A stretch of DNA of 43,288 bases from Microcaldota archaeon (GTDB lineage Archaea > Micrarchaeota > Micrarchaeia > Micrarchaeales > CABMGC01): contig JAGWGY010000003.1 of assembly GCA_028867115.1 (NCBI GenBank), positions 1 to 43,288 of the forward strand. The letters are read 5' to 3'. The position numbers were made by a program, and so were the translations under genes. Below, in pieces: positions 31,443 through 39,766 of this stretch; within the stretch, counting starts at the first letter, position 1, and every line of letters begins with the position of its first letter. Under the pieces are notes generated by a model, which did not search any database, was not told the origin of the DNA, and worked only from the letters and a program-made list of their open reading frames with translations.

Positions 31443-32954
31443 ATGAAGGTTCGAATTTTTGACACCACGCTTAGGGACGGCGAGCAGACGCCCGGTGTTG
31501 CACTTCGGCCAGAGCAGAAACTTGCCATAGCAAAGAAGCTCGACGAACTCGGAGTTGATGCCATAGAGGCGGGCTTTCCGGTGATCACGCAGGGAGAGAT
31601 GGAGGGAGTGAAGATTATTGGCAGGGAGGGGCTGCGCGCAGAGATATGCGGGCTTGCAAGGGCGGAGAAGAAGGACATCGATGCTGTTGCGGATGCTGGG
31701 CTCTCCTACGTGCATACCTTCATCGCCACATCAGACATCCATCTCAAGTACAAGCTTAACATGACTAGGGATGAGGCGCTTGCGCGCGCAGTCGAGGCGG
31801 TTGAGTACGCAAAGGGAAGGGGGCTGCAGGTAGAGTTCTCTGCTGAAGACGCGACAAGGACGGAAAGGTCCTTCCTCACCAAGGTATTTAGGGCGGTAAA
31901 ATCAGCTGGCGCAGACAGACTAGACATACCGGACACCGTAGGTTATTCAACCCCTTCCTACATCGCACAGATAACCAGGGAGGCGGTTGTGGCTACTGGG
32001 CTCCCTGTTAGCGTACACTGCCATAACGACTTCGGGCTTGCGGTTGCAAATGCGATCTCAGGGATACAGGCAGGGGCGCAATGCGCGCACGTCACGGTAA
32101 ACGGGATAGGTGAGAGGGCAGGGAATGCCTCGATTGAGGAGCTGGTGATGGCGCTGCAAAAACTCGATTTCGGCGGCACAAAGTACGAGACCAACATAAA
32201 CACGAGGCTGTTTTATGCGACATCGAAGTTTGTATCAGGGATAGTCGGGATAAACGTTCAACCGAACAAGGCAATCGTAGGGGAGAATGCATTCAGGCAC
32301 GAATCAGGGATCCACACCCACGGAGTGCTGAACAATCCGCTCACATACGAGCCGATAGGCCCGGAGGAGGTCGGGCAGCATACCTCGATTGAGGCGGGCA
32401 AGCATGCGGGAATGCACGGCATAGCGGCGATGCTTGAGGAGTACGGGATAAAGCCAGGAAAGGACCAGATGCGCAGCATACTCGATAGGGTGAAGGAGGC
32501 AGGGGACAGGGGGAGGCGGATCTCTGAGGTCGAGCTTCTCTCCTTTGCCGGAGAGGTGATGCGCCTTGAGAACCTCAAGAGGTTCGTCCACCTTACCGGC
32601 TTTTCGGTTTCAACAGGGGTGGGCAACATGCCTTACGCGTTCGTCAAGCTTGATGTTGACGGAAAGGAGCTGATAGGAACTGACTACGGGGTTGGGCCAG
32701 TCGATGCCTCGCTCAAGGCGATACAGAAGGCAACAGGGTCTGTAGAGCAGATGCTGATCAGGGACTACAAGCTTGACTCGATTTCGGGCGGGTCTGACGC
32801 CCTGTGCGAGGTCACCATAGACATAGAGGACTGCGCAGGCACAGGAGCTTCTGCAAAGGCGGTGGGCGAGGACATCGTCATAACCAGCGTCCAGGCGATG
32901 ATCGAGGGGATGAACAGGCTGATGCTTAAGAAATCGCTTAAGAGGAATGTTTAG
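31443..32954 (+). CDS. leuA: 2-isopropylmalate synthase (or citramalate synthase) LeuA/CimA family
   Basis: 503 residues. The catalytic TIM barrel has FDTTLRDGEQTPGVAL, GFPVITQGE, SVHCHNDFGLAVAN and NGIGERAGNASIEE; RHESGIHTHGVL follows, then a full LeuA_dimer regulatory domain (from about residue 370). It condenses acetyl-CoA with 2-oxoisovalerate (leucine route) or pyruvate (citramalate route); the sequence read by eye cannot decide. No leuB, leuC or leuD lies in the window. It overlaps the convergent DUF2070 gene by 4 nt. Confidence 0.92.
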   Translation: MKVRIFDTTLRDGEQTPGVALRPEQKLAIAKKLDELGVDAIEAGFPVITQGEMEGVKIIGREGLRAEICGLARAEKKDIDAVADAGLSYVHTFIATSDIHLKYKLNMTRDEALARAVEAVEYAKGRGLQVEFSAEDATRTERSFLTKVFRAVKSAGADRLDIPDTVGYSTPSYIAQITREAVVATGLPVSVHCHNDFGLAVANAISGIQAGAQCAHVTVNGIGERAGNASIEELVMALQKLDFGGTKYETNINTRLFYATSKFVSGIVGINVQPNKAIVGENAFRHESGIHTHGVLNNPLTYEPIGPEEVGQHTSIEAGKHAGMHGIAAMLEEYGIKPGKDQMRSILDRVKEAGDRGRRISEVELLSFAGEVMRLENLKRFVHLTGFSVSTGVGNMPYAFVKLDVDGKELIGTDYGVGPVDASLKAIQKATGSVEQMLIRDYKLDSISGGSDALCEVTIDIEDCAGTGASAKAVGEDIVITSVQAMIEGMNRLMLKKSLKRNV

Positions 32955-34795
32955 GCTGCGTAGATTATCCATGCGGCGATTATGAATCCTGCCGCAATCA
33001 CAAAAGGGGCGACGTGCTTTACCGTCCTTATTACTTCCTTGCTTGCTTTTGTGATGTCGCGCTCTGCGTTCTCCCCCCAGACCCTAAAGCCCTTCAGCAC
33101 GAAGCTGCTGCTCGCGACGTCCACGTCCTCCATGTTGTTCATCGCCACCCCGACAAGCGCGTCCACTATTGGGATGAGCTTACCGATCTGGGTCTCCCTC
33201 CCAAGCACATTGCTGCTGGGCAGAGCAAGGGAGTTTACCGAATGGGTGTCTGTCGTGTATACTTCCAGGTCTATTCGGTACTTCCTGCGCACGTGGGATA
33301 TTATCTCCTCCCTCACCCTAGGGAGCATGTTGTTGGAATCGAAATAGAGCATGCCGAACTTGCGCTTCCCGAACTGGAAGATGCAGAAGCTGGTGTAGCC
33401 CTTGCCTATGTCCTTCGGATTGTTCAGAAGGTTGGATATCTTCTGCTGTGAGGAGCCGAATTTCATCTTTGCAAGGCCGTTGCCCTTCATTGATTTCTTT
33501 ATCGCCTTGTCGTACATCTCAGCGTACTTGCTCCCGTAGTACACCCCTTTTAGCTCCTCCTCCGCAGCAGCCTCGCTCCTCGAGTTGTGGGCGTCTATTA
33601 TTATCGCGTTGCTCGCGTGCTTGAGGGCTATCTGCTTGAAGCTGAGCCCTATCTCGTAGTCTATGTCCTCTGTCACAAGAGGCGCCTTTGTTAGCGAGAC
33701 GATGCTGCAGTCGTTTACTTTCAGATTTATCGCATTGCACGGCCCGTTCTGCCCCCTGATCACCGTGCCGATGGCCGGCTTGTACTGGCTCAGCTTTATC
33801 GAATCTATGTGGGAGGCCATGCTCTTTGCCAGGTTGTAGACCTGCGAGCTGCTGACCGGATTGTTTGCTATGTTGACTGGCCCGTGCAGGATGAAGGTCG
33901 TGGCGCTGTATTTCCTGTGCAGGAAATCGCCGATATACTCCGTTGCTATCCCGCCGCCAAGCCCTGCAAAAGGCCCGTAGTGGATGTCGGGCTTTACGAA
34001 TATCGCCTTCATCTTCCCCTTCTTGTTTCTGACCAGCATCATGTCCGTTGAGATGTCCCTCCTCACCCCAAATGAGAGGTTTTGGGCATCGTCAGGGACG
34101 AAGTTGTACAGCCACTGGTTCACCATTATGGTGAATACGCTCACGCCGCTGACGTTCGCCGCCTCCTTGAGCGGGCGATCCACCATGTATAGGAAGATGT
34201 ATCCCACCGCAAGGAAGATTATCATCCCCGCATAGAGCTTGATGAATGCAATTGTTAGCGGGAGCGCGAGGCTGTGGATATAGCTGCCCAGGGGGATGTA
34301 GAGAAGTATGTTGAGAGTCGGCTGCAGCCCTGCTATTATGTTGCCTCCGCGCTTCTGTTGTATCAGGAATTTGCCCACAACGAGCCAGTACCCGTAGATG
34401 CTCGCGTTGCCGAGTATTAGGATCATGTAAGTAAGGACGTTGCTGCCGAATATGACAAACAGCGCGCTGCTTATCAGCAAGAAGAGCGAGTAGAACCCTG
34501 TGATTACTATTGTCGCATACATCAGATGCTTGAGCTGTATCTTCCTCTTCATCGCCTTTATCATGACGATTGTTAGCAGCGCTGGGAAGCTGATCACCAG
34601 CAGTCCTGAGCTTGCGCCGTAGAACGCGAGGGAGAGAAGGTCCTGGAGGAAGCTGTGGTAGTGTATTATGATCGAGGAGAGCGCCCCGATTATCGCGCCA
34701 AGCGCAAGCAGTACCGTCAGCTGGACGTTGAGCGATGGGGCGGTCTTGGAGAAGTAGTTAGTGTACTTGAATAAATCCCGTTTTTCATCAGGCAT
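32951..34795 (-). CDS. DUF2070 family archaeal membrane protein
   Basis: 614 residues. About seven membrane helices in the first 210 residues are followed by a large soluble domain (LVRNKKGKMKAIFVKPDIHYGPFAGLGGGIATEYIGDFL, FILHGPVNIANN, IIIDAHNSRSE, VYTTDTHSVN) and a final TM helix. This is the layout of DUF2070, widespread in archaea and without a known function. The His/Asp-rich motifs (DIHYGPF, DAHNS, TDTHS) hint at a metal site. AGTGT is 4 nt before the ATG at 34795. It follows uppS by 10 nt, so a role in prenyl-lipid or envelope work is possible. Confidence 0.85.
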   Translation of the reverse strand: MPDEKRDLFKYTNYFSKTAPSLNVQLTVLLALGAIIGALSSIIIHYHSFLQDLLSLAFYGASSGLLVISFPALLTIVMIKAMKRKIQLKHLMYATIVITGFYSLFLLISSALFVIFGSNVLTYMILILGNASIYGYWLVVGKFLIQQKRGGNIIAGLQPTLNILLYIPLGSYIHSLALPLTIAFIKLYAGMIIFLAVGYIFLYMVDRPLKEAANVSGVSVFTIMVNQWLYNFVPDDAQNLSFGVRRDISTDMMLVRNKKGKMKAIFVKPDIHYGPFAGLGGGIATEYIGDFLHRKYSATTFILHGPVNIANNPVSSSQVYNLAKSMASHIDSIKLSQYKPAIGTVIRGQNGPCNAINLKVNDCSIVSLTKAPLVTEDIDYEIGLSFKQIALKHASNAIIIDAHNSRSEAAAEEELKGVYYGSKYAEMYDKAIKKSMKGNGLAKMKFGSSQQKISNLLNNPKDIGKGYTSFCIFQFGKRKFGMLYFDSNNMLPRVREEIISHVRRKYRIDLEVYTTDTHSVNSLALPSSNVLGRETQIGKLIPIVDALVGVAMNNMEDVDVASSSFVLKGFRVWGENAERDITKASKEVIRTVKHVAPFVIAAGFIIAAWIIYAA

Positions 34796-34805
34796 GAAAA
34801 CACTA

Positions 34806-35513
34806 TCACGTTCCGAATCTCCTGCTCCTCCTGCTGTACTCCGAGAGCGCCTTCCTCAGATCCTGCTTTGAGAAATCTGGCCAGAGCTTGTTTGTGAAGT
34901 AGAGTTCCGAATAGCTAATCTGCCACGGGAGGAATCCCGACACCCTCTCCTCGTTTGATGTCCTTATCACGAAGTCGATCTCGGGCACCGCATAGGAGCG
35001 AAGGTACTGCTTGAAGCTCTCATCGGTAAGAGTGAACACCTTTCCGACCTTTATCACGGACCTTGCATACTCCTTTGCAGCGTGCAGGATGTCCTCCTTG
35101 CCTCCATATCCTATCAGCATGTTTATTACGCGGTCCTTATACCCGCTCGTCTGCTTCTCTATCCTTCCGAGCGATTCCCTAAGGTCCTTTGGGAGCATGC
35201 TCTTATCGCCAACCACGTTGAACCTAGTGCGGTTCTTGTGAAGCCTTGCAAGAAGCTTTGGGTCGTTTGCAGCCTTCTTGTAGATCCCGAACAGCGTCTC
35301 GACCTCGTGCCTCGGCCTCTTGAAGTTCTCGGTGGAGAACGCCCAGACGGTGATGTTGCGCACCCCGTAGTCGCGGCACCACTCGCTGAAGTCTATGAAC
35401 TTATTGACTCCGAGCTGGTAGCCGCTGAGTATTGAGAGCTTGTGCCCCTGCGCCCAGCGCCTGTTTCCATCAGGAATCAGCGCTATCGCCTTCGGGACAT
35501 TCTTTATTGGCAT
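34806..35513 (-). CDS. uppS: Cis-prenyltransferase (undecaprenyl/polyprenyl diphosphate synthase)
   Basis: 235 residues. The catalytic Asp sits in IALIPDGNRRWAQGH; WAFSTENFKRPRHEV and the C-terminal IDFVIRTSNEERVSGFLPWQISYSELYFTNKLWPDF complete the family signature. It adds isoprene units in cis to make the long lipid carrier for glycan assembly. TATA-like elements (TTTTTAATAA and TTATATAG on the minus strand, 35533-35563) precede the ATG at 35513. It is followed by the DUF2070 gene. Confidence 0.96.
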   Translation of the reverse strand: MPIKNVPKAIALIPDGNRRWAQGHKLSILSGYQLGVNKFIDFSEWCRDYGVRNITVWAFSTENFKRPRHEVETLFGIYKKAANDPKLLARLHKNRTRFNVVGDKSMLPKDLRESLGRIEKQTSGYKDRVINMLIGYGGKEDILHAAKEYARSVIKVGKVFTLTDESFKQYLRSYAVPEIDFVIRTSNEERVSGFLPWQISYSELYFTNKLWPDFSKQDLRKALSEYSRRSRRFGT

Positions 35514-35584
35514 AGTGTATCATCTAGGGCTATGATTTATTAAAAACCCACTATATAAGAATGGAATTAAAGCTATAAATATTA

Positions 35585-36823
35585 TCAGTTCAGCCCTGAT
35601 GTTCTGGCCGATAGCTCGCGCAGCTCCTGCTCGCTCTGGGTCGGCTCTCCTGCGCTCAGTAGCGCAATCTCGCCCTGCTCTATGCCCATGATCTCCCTTA
35701 TGAACTGGGCCTCGTCGCGCTTTATCGTGTTGTGCAGGTCAGTGTAGAGGTGGGTCCTAAAGCCGTTTTGTGAGAATATCGCCATATTGAGCGCCTCTTT
35801 GTGCTTTGCGCTCATCTTTACGGCAAGCACCCTGCCGCCGCGCTTTATCACGCTGTTTATGCGCTCCTCCTCGCAGTTTATGAATGCGCTCGTGACGTCG
35901 AATATGGTCTGCGCCTCCTGCTTGCCCTTCTGCAGGTACGTGCCGCCAAGGGCGTCTGCCTTCTGCAAAAAGAGCCCGACCCCAACAAGCGCCGCTATCG
36001 CTATGTAGTAGGGCCTTATCGCCTCGCCGAATATGAAGAACGAATAGATGAACGTAAGGAATGGGGAGAGGAAGTAGAGGTTCGTCACAAGCGTGGTCTT
36101 GAGCATGCGCAGCGCGCTGTAGTACATCACGCCCAGCGTTGAGAACCCGACTACGCCCATGTATGCTATTGCAATCAGCTCGCTTGCGCTGATTGGGGAA
36201 GGGGAGAACCCACCTAGCAGGAAGATCGAGCCGAAGAGTATCGAGTTTGTAATGTTGAATAGGAACATCGAGCTGTAGATGTCAAACATCATCTTCTTTA
36301 TCATAACAGATGTGAACGCGTTCGAAAGGGCGACGCCTATCAGCAGAAGTATTATTGGAAAATCCGATCCGGCGCTTATGTTAAGGCTGCCGCTCAGCGC
36401 AATCACAAGTCCCAGAAGCGCAAGGCCGAGCGCTGCAACCTGGTACTTCGTGACCCTCTCCCTGAGGACGAACGGCAGGAAGATCAGCATCAGCAGAGGG
36501 AAAGTGCGGTATATTGCGGCTGCAAGGGAGACGCTGACGAACCTCTCCGCATACAGGAACCCGTATCCCCAGACAGCGTACTGCAATATCCCTATCGCGG
36601 CTATCACGCCAAGGTCCCTTGGGTTCGTAAGATACTCTATCAGCCTGCTGGTCCTGCCCTTGAGCACCACGAATACAAGCATTGTGGCGCTTGCCGCTAT
36701 CGATACCAGGAAGAGGAATTCTGGTATGTTCATCTTCGTCCCGAAGCCAAAGGCAACAGGCACCAATGCGCCCAGCAGTATCGATGAGATTAGGAAGACG
36801 TACGCAAGCGCATTGAGACGCAT
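35585..36823 (-). CDS. EamA/DMT-family permease with soluble C-terminal extension
   Basis: 412 residues. The first about 290 residues hold ten membrane helices in two EamA repeats (YAERFVSVSLAAAIYRTFPLLMLIFLPF and AIAYMGVVGFSTLGVMYYSALRM). A tail of about 120 residues is charged and soluble, with FDVTSAFINCEEERINSVIKRGGRVLAVKM and HKEALNMAIFSQNGFRTHLYTDL. Such a tail is not usual in DMT exporters and may be a regulatory domain. The substrate is unknown. GGTAA is 4 nt before the ATG; TATA-like CATTTAAAGCC lies about 35 bp upstream. Confidence 0.82.
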   Translation of the reverse strand: MRLNALAYVFLISSILLGALVPVAFGFGTKMNIPEFLFLVSIAASATMLVFVVLKGRTSRLIEYLTNPRDLGVIAAIGILQYAVWGYGFLYAERFVSVSLAAAIYRTFPLLMLIFLPFVLRERVTKYQVAALGLALLGLVIALSGSLNISAGSDFPIILLLIGVALSNAFTSVMIKKMMFDIYSSMFLFNITNSILFGSIFLLGGFSPSPISASELIAIAYMGVVGFSTLGVMYYSALRMLKTTLVTNLYFLSPFLTFIYSFFIFGEAIRPYYIAIAALVGVGLFLQKADALGGTYLQKGKQEAQTIFDVTSAFINCEEERINSVIKRGGRVLAVKMSAKHKEALNMAIFSQNGFRTHLYTDLHNTIKRDEAQFIREIMGIEQGEIALLSAGEPTQSEQELRELSARTSGLN

Positions 36824-36914
36824 AACATTACCAATAGGGATGCGCTCTAAAAGGCTTTAAATGCAGGATAAAAATTGCAATTTTGCTATGAAATGTTGTT
36901 ATTTTGAGATATGC

Positions 36915-36924
36915 CTATAAAAAG
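36915..36924 (+). promoter_or_regulatory. TATA box of dual-Lrp regulator
   Basis: CTATAAAAAG is centred about 27 bp before the ATG at 36947. It lies inside a possible longer reading frame from 36911, which shows that the longer start is not used. Confidence 0.65.
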
Positions 36925-36946
36925 GGGATTGTGCACAATAATACTA

Positions 36947-38011
36947 ATGGAGGACCTCTCTGATGCTTACGATTTCCACAGCGAGTTCAACGACAGGTAC
37001 AGCATTGCCACAAGGAAAGTCTTGCGCATCCTATCAGAGAACTCGAGGGCATCCGTTTCAGAGATTGCAAAATACGCCCAGGTCTCTAGAAGGACGGCGG
37101 CTGAGAAGATAGAGCAGGTGAAGAAGGCCTTCGGCGTCAAGTTCACTGTTGAGCTAAACGAGCAGGCTCTGGGAATGAACAGCCCGCACATAATAGTGGT
37201 CAAGTTCAAGCAGAAGCCAGACTACGTCCACATACTCAGGGTGCTTAACAGCACGTCGATCTCGCAGGTTGCTGCGCTGACTAAGGGGGATTACGACATG
37301 TTCGTCTATGCCAACGCTCTCTCGGGGTCGGAATACGCACACTGGTATAAGAGCATGCAGATCCTCTTCTCAAGATACGGCGTATCGTGGCTCTCCTCAG
37401 AGGTGGTCCACAAGCAGCTGGGGTTCTTCCCGCTGCGGAACGACCTTATCGACAGGCTGGGCATAGCGCAAAAATACAAGGACCTGCTAAAGATACTTAA
37501 CGAGGATTCGAGGGCATCGTTCCAGTCTATCTCAAAGTCGCTCGGAATGCACTTCAACACTGTTGCATACAACTTTGCAAAGCTTTTGCAGATAGGCTAC
37601 ATAAAGAGGTTCACGATAACGATGCAGCCAAGCAAGGAGCTCGCATTCATGTCCTTCTTCAGCAGGTACAGCCCGGTAGACGGATACGAGGATGCATCGT
37701 CGAGGGCGAGGAAGGCATTCATGTCCGATGACAAGGACTCGCTAATAAGCAGGTACATACTCAGCGCCCCTCTGATTGGGAGCTATGATTTCATGACAAT
37801 GGGGGTGTTTGACAGCCTGAAGGTTGCAAAGAAAAATGACATAGACTACCACAAATACGTGCTCAGGAACCACGGAACTAAGCTGGAGAGCGCATATCTT
37901 GACAGGGTCCTTCAGGGCAGGCTTCCGATAAGGAGCCTGGACACCAAAAGGGCTTACGACACCATAAAATGGACCCCGAGCGAGGTCCGGCAGGCGCCTC
38001 CCATCAACTGA
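36947..38011 (+). CDS. Tandem AsnC/Lrp-type transcription regulator
   Basis: 354 residues. Two Lrp-like units lie in tandem: helix-turn-helix 1 (VLRILSENSRASVSEIAKYAQVSRRTAAEKIEQV) followed by a ligand-domain-like region, then helix-turn-helix 2 (LLKILNEDSRASFQSISKSLGMHFNTVAYNFAKL) followed by a second one. The two HTHs align well (ILxExSRAS), pointing to internal duplication. Common Lrp proteins have one unit of about 150 residues. The target is unknown; amino-acid response is typical of the family. The leaderless start is fixed by the TATA box. Confidence 0.82.
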   Translation: MEDLSDAYDFHSEFNDRYSIATRKVLRILSENSRASVSEIAKYAQVSRRTAAEKIEQVKKAFGVKFTVELNEQALGMNSPHIIVVKFKQKPDYVHILRVLNSTSISQVAALTKGDYDMFVYANALSGSEYAHWYKSMQILFSRYGVSWLSSEVVHKQLGFFPLRNDLIDRLGIAQKYKDLLKILNEDSRASFQSISKSLGMHFNTVAYNFAKLLQIGYIKRFTITMQPSKELAFMSFFSRYSPVDGYEDASSRARKAFMSDDKDSLISRYILSAPLIGSYDFMTMGVFDSLKVAKKNDIDYHKYVLRNHGTKLESAYLDRVLQGRLPIRSLDTKRAYDTIKWTPSEVRQAPPIN

Positions 38012-38072
38012 TTCCCGAGGGAGCATTGTACAAAATAACAAATACTGCTGTTAATTTTGTAATTTAGAGACA

Positions 38073-38084
38073 GGTATATAAACC
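38073..38084 (+). promoter_or_regulatory. TATA box of candidate small RNA
   Basis: GGTATATAAACC is a strong, palindromic TATA element. No protein start lies downstream on the plus strand; 26 bp on is the hairpin RNA candidate at 38104. Confidence 0.55.
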
Positions 38085-38103
38085 AGATAATCCATATCTT
38101 ATT

Positions 38104-38175
38104 TCAGTAAGGTATGGCTCGCGTTTTTGGTCCCCACCTAATTCCCTGCCATACCTTCCTATTTCCCCTTTTTCT
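38104..38175 (+). ncRNA. Candidate structured small RNA
   Basis: From a predicted start near 38104, AAGGTATGGC (38109-38118) pairs perfectly with GCCATACCTT (38148-38157) over ten base pairs, enclosing a 29-nt loop that contains a small inner GGT/ACC pairing. T-rich tracts follow (CCTATTTCCCCTTTTTC), a plausible archaeal terminator. The gap between the two convergent protein genes has no reading frame. It does not fold as a tRNA. It may instead be a two-way terminator hairpin, but the strong TATA box in front argues for a transcript. Confidence 0.45.
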
Positions 38176-38196
38176 GATTCATCAATTTGTCCCTAT

Positions 38197-38739
38197 TTAG
38201 CGAAGCCTTGTCCCGCAGTGCGGGCAGTATTCGTTGTCCTTTGAAGACCTCCTGCCGCATGAAGGGCACATTACCTCGTTTCTCCTATCAAGGCCCTCGC
38301 TTGGAGGCGGCCTGGTCTTTTGTATGTCGAGCACAGGCTCGATGTGTTTTGCGATCTCTGATAGCTTTATGTTGAGGTGCTCTATCACGGTCTTCCCGTC
38401 CTTGTACCTAAAGCCTGCAAGGGTCTTAGGCCTGCCTGCGCTCATCTCGGCTGATTCGCCAAGGTAGCTCACTATTATCGAGCACAGTATCAGCCCCTTT
38501 TCCAGCCTTATCGCCCTTATCGCACCTATCGGGATTATGGTGACGTTGCGCAGGAGGCCGAGCCAGTGCCTGCTGACTATCAGTATCCTCTCGTTTGTGA
38601 TGAAGATTATGTGGGGCTTGAATATCGAGTTTGGGGAAACCCCGGGCCACCACCTGGTCTGCCGGACAATCAGGTCTATCTTCTCCCCTGGCATCAGGAA
38701 ATCCCTGATGTAGTGCGCATAAGGCAGCTCCTCGGTCAA
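38197..38739 (-). CDS. PH-like domain protein with C-terminal zinc ribbon
   Basis: 180 residues. Residues about 10-130 look like a bacterial-PH/GRAM-like domain (ERILIVSRHWLGLLRNVTIIPIGAIRAIRLEKG), then a Pro-rich linker, then a zinc ribbon (CPSCGRRSSKDNEYCPHCG). Such proteins may bind membranes or partner proteins; function is unknown. It starts at TTG 38739, supported by GGTGC 4 nt upstream; the ATG further upstream is in another frame. TATA-like TTTATAATGG lies about 40 bp upstream. Confidence 0.75.
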   Translation of the reverse strand: MTEELPYAHYIRDFLMPGEKIDLIVRQTRWWPGVSPNSIFKPHIIFITNERILIVSRHWLGLLRNVTIIPIGAIRAIRLEKGLILCSIIVSYLGESAEMSAGRPKTLAGFRYKDGKTVIEHLNIKLSEIAKHIEPVLDIQKTRPPPSEGLDRRNEVMCPSCGRRSSKDNEYCPHCGTRLR

Positions 38740-38788
38740 ACTTGCACCGTATATTCATGCTAATGGGCTTGCTACCATTATAAATCCA

Positions 38789-39346
38789 TCAGAGGCGACG
38801 TCTTGTGAAAGCTGCCCTTACAAGTGGGCCGCTCCTCTTAAACACGCCGTGGAAGCCTTTGTAGTGTGCCCGTAATAATGCGGTATCAGTAGGCAAGGTG
38901 TCGTAAATTATCAGCTGCCCACCTTTATTGAGCCTGCCAAGTGCACCTGATATTCCTGCGCGCTTATCCCCCCATTCATGGAAGGAGTTGGTTGATATAA
39001 CCAGATCGAAACGCCCTTTTACTTGGAGCGCTTCTGATTTTCCTAATATAAGTCTAAGCTTCTTTGGCCCGAGTCTTTTTGCCTTTGCTATCTCTTTTTT
39101 GTCCTGGTCGACCCCACATAGTTTGGCATTCCTGAAATTTTGCATCTTTGACATCCGTCTAAGGAGCTTTGCACTTCCGCAACCTATGTCTAATACCGAC
39201 CTTACATTCAGTCCTGAAATGTCTTCAAGAACAAATCCGTGAACACCATTTATGATTTTCCTGTTTCCCCGCTGCATTATCCGATAGCCGCGCTTCCATA
39301 TGTTGAAGCCTGCGCGCACCTGCCTCAGGGCGATCTTGGATTTCAT
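38789..39346 (-). CDS. Class I SAM-dependent methyltransferase
   Basis: 185 residues. Motif I VLDIGCGSAKLLRRM, the acidic loop CGVDQDKKEIAKAK, and FDLVISTNSFHEWGDKRAGISGALGRLNKGGQLIIYDTLP follow the UbiE/Coq5-like class I pattern (Methyltransf_11/25). The N- and C-termini are basic (KRGYRIMQRGNRK, FTRRRL), which could suit a membrane lipid or RNA substrate; the substrate cannot be named. The leaderless start is set by the TATA box shared with the gene at 39404. Confidence 0.85.
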   Translation of the reverse strand: MKSKIALRQVRAGFNIWKRGYRIMQRGNRKIINGVHGFVLEDISGLNVRSVLDIGCGSAKLLRRMSKMQNFRNAKLCGVDQDKKEIAKAKRLGPKKLRLILGKSEALQVKGRFDLVISTNSFHEWGDKRAGISGALGRLNKGGQLIIYDTLPTDTALLRAHYKGFHGVFKRSGPLVRAAFTRRRL

Positions 39347-39370
39347 TAGAACAACAAGTGCATCGCAATT

Positions 39371-39380
39371 TTATATAATA
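39371..39380. promoter_or_regulatory. Single symmetric TATA box serving two divergent genes
   Basis: TTATATAATA is nearly palindromic and centred at about 39375, 29 bp from the ATG of the minus-strand gene (39346) and 29 bp from the ATG of the plus-strand gene (39404). The 57-bp intergenic space has no second candidate. Confidence 0.6.
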
Positions 39381-39403
39381 ATGCTACCATACTATCTGGT
39401 TCA

Positions 39404-39709
39404 ATGGCAGAATCATCAATCCAGAACGAGTTTGACGATATCATGACAAGAGAGGACCTGCTGCAGCTCGTCACAAGGATAAGAAAACTCCCCCCGAAAT
39501 CGATTGATGAGTTATGGTATAGGAATGAGTTTGTTTTTCAGGACAAAGGGCAGAACAGAGCGATCCCAAAGAAGGCAATCGATGACCTGTTAGGGTCTGA
39601 CAGCGCTGCTGAGGAGCTTGTCACTATGCTCTTCATGGAGACGCATCTTGACGACATGAGAAAGCATCTTGCGGACATAGAGAGGGAAGCCGATTCGCAA
39701 GACGAGTAG
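39404..39709 (+). CDS. Small uncharacterised helical protein
   Basis: 101 residues, acidic and predicted helical throughout (FDDIMTREDLLQLVTRIRKL, AAEELVTMLFMETHLDDMRKHLADIEREA). Not recognised. No Cys, signal or membrane segment. It starts leaderless from the shared TATA box, with the gene at 39767 following on the same strand after 57 nt. Confidence 0.65.
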   Translation: MAESSIQNEFDDIMTREDLLQLVTRIRKLPPKSIDELWYRNEFVFQDKGQNRAIPKKAIDDLLGSDSAAEELVTMLFMETHLDDMRKHLADIEREADSQDE

Positions 39710-39766
39710 TCACTACAGTCAACTAAACGGCTATACAATCAAGGCTAAAAATGGCTAAAGAGAGTT

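Noticed and set aside
31352-31678. N-terminal extension of the polyprenol kinase frame through the start of leuA
   Set aside because: The extension is antisense to the conserved LeuA N-terminus and is Ser/Pro-rich noise; the membrane protein starts at ATG 31351.
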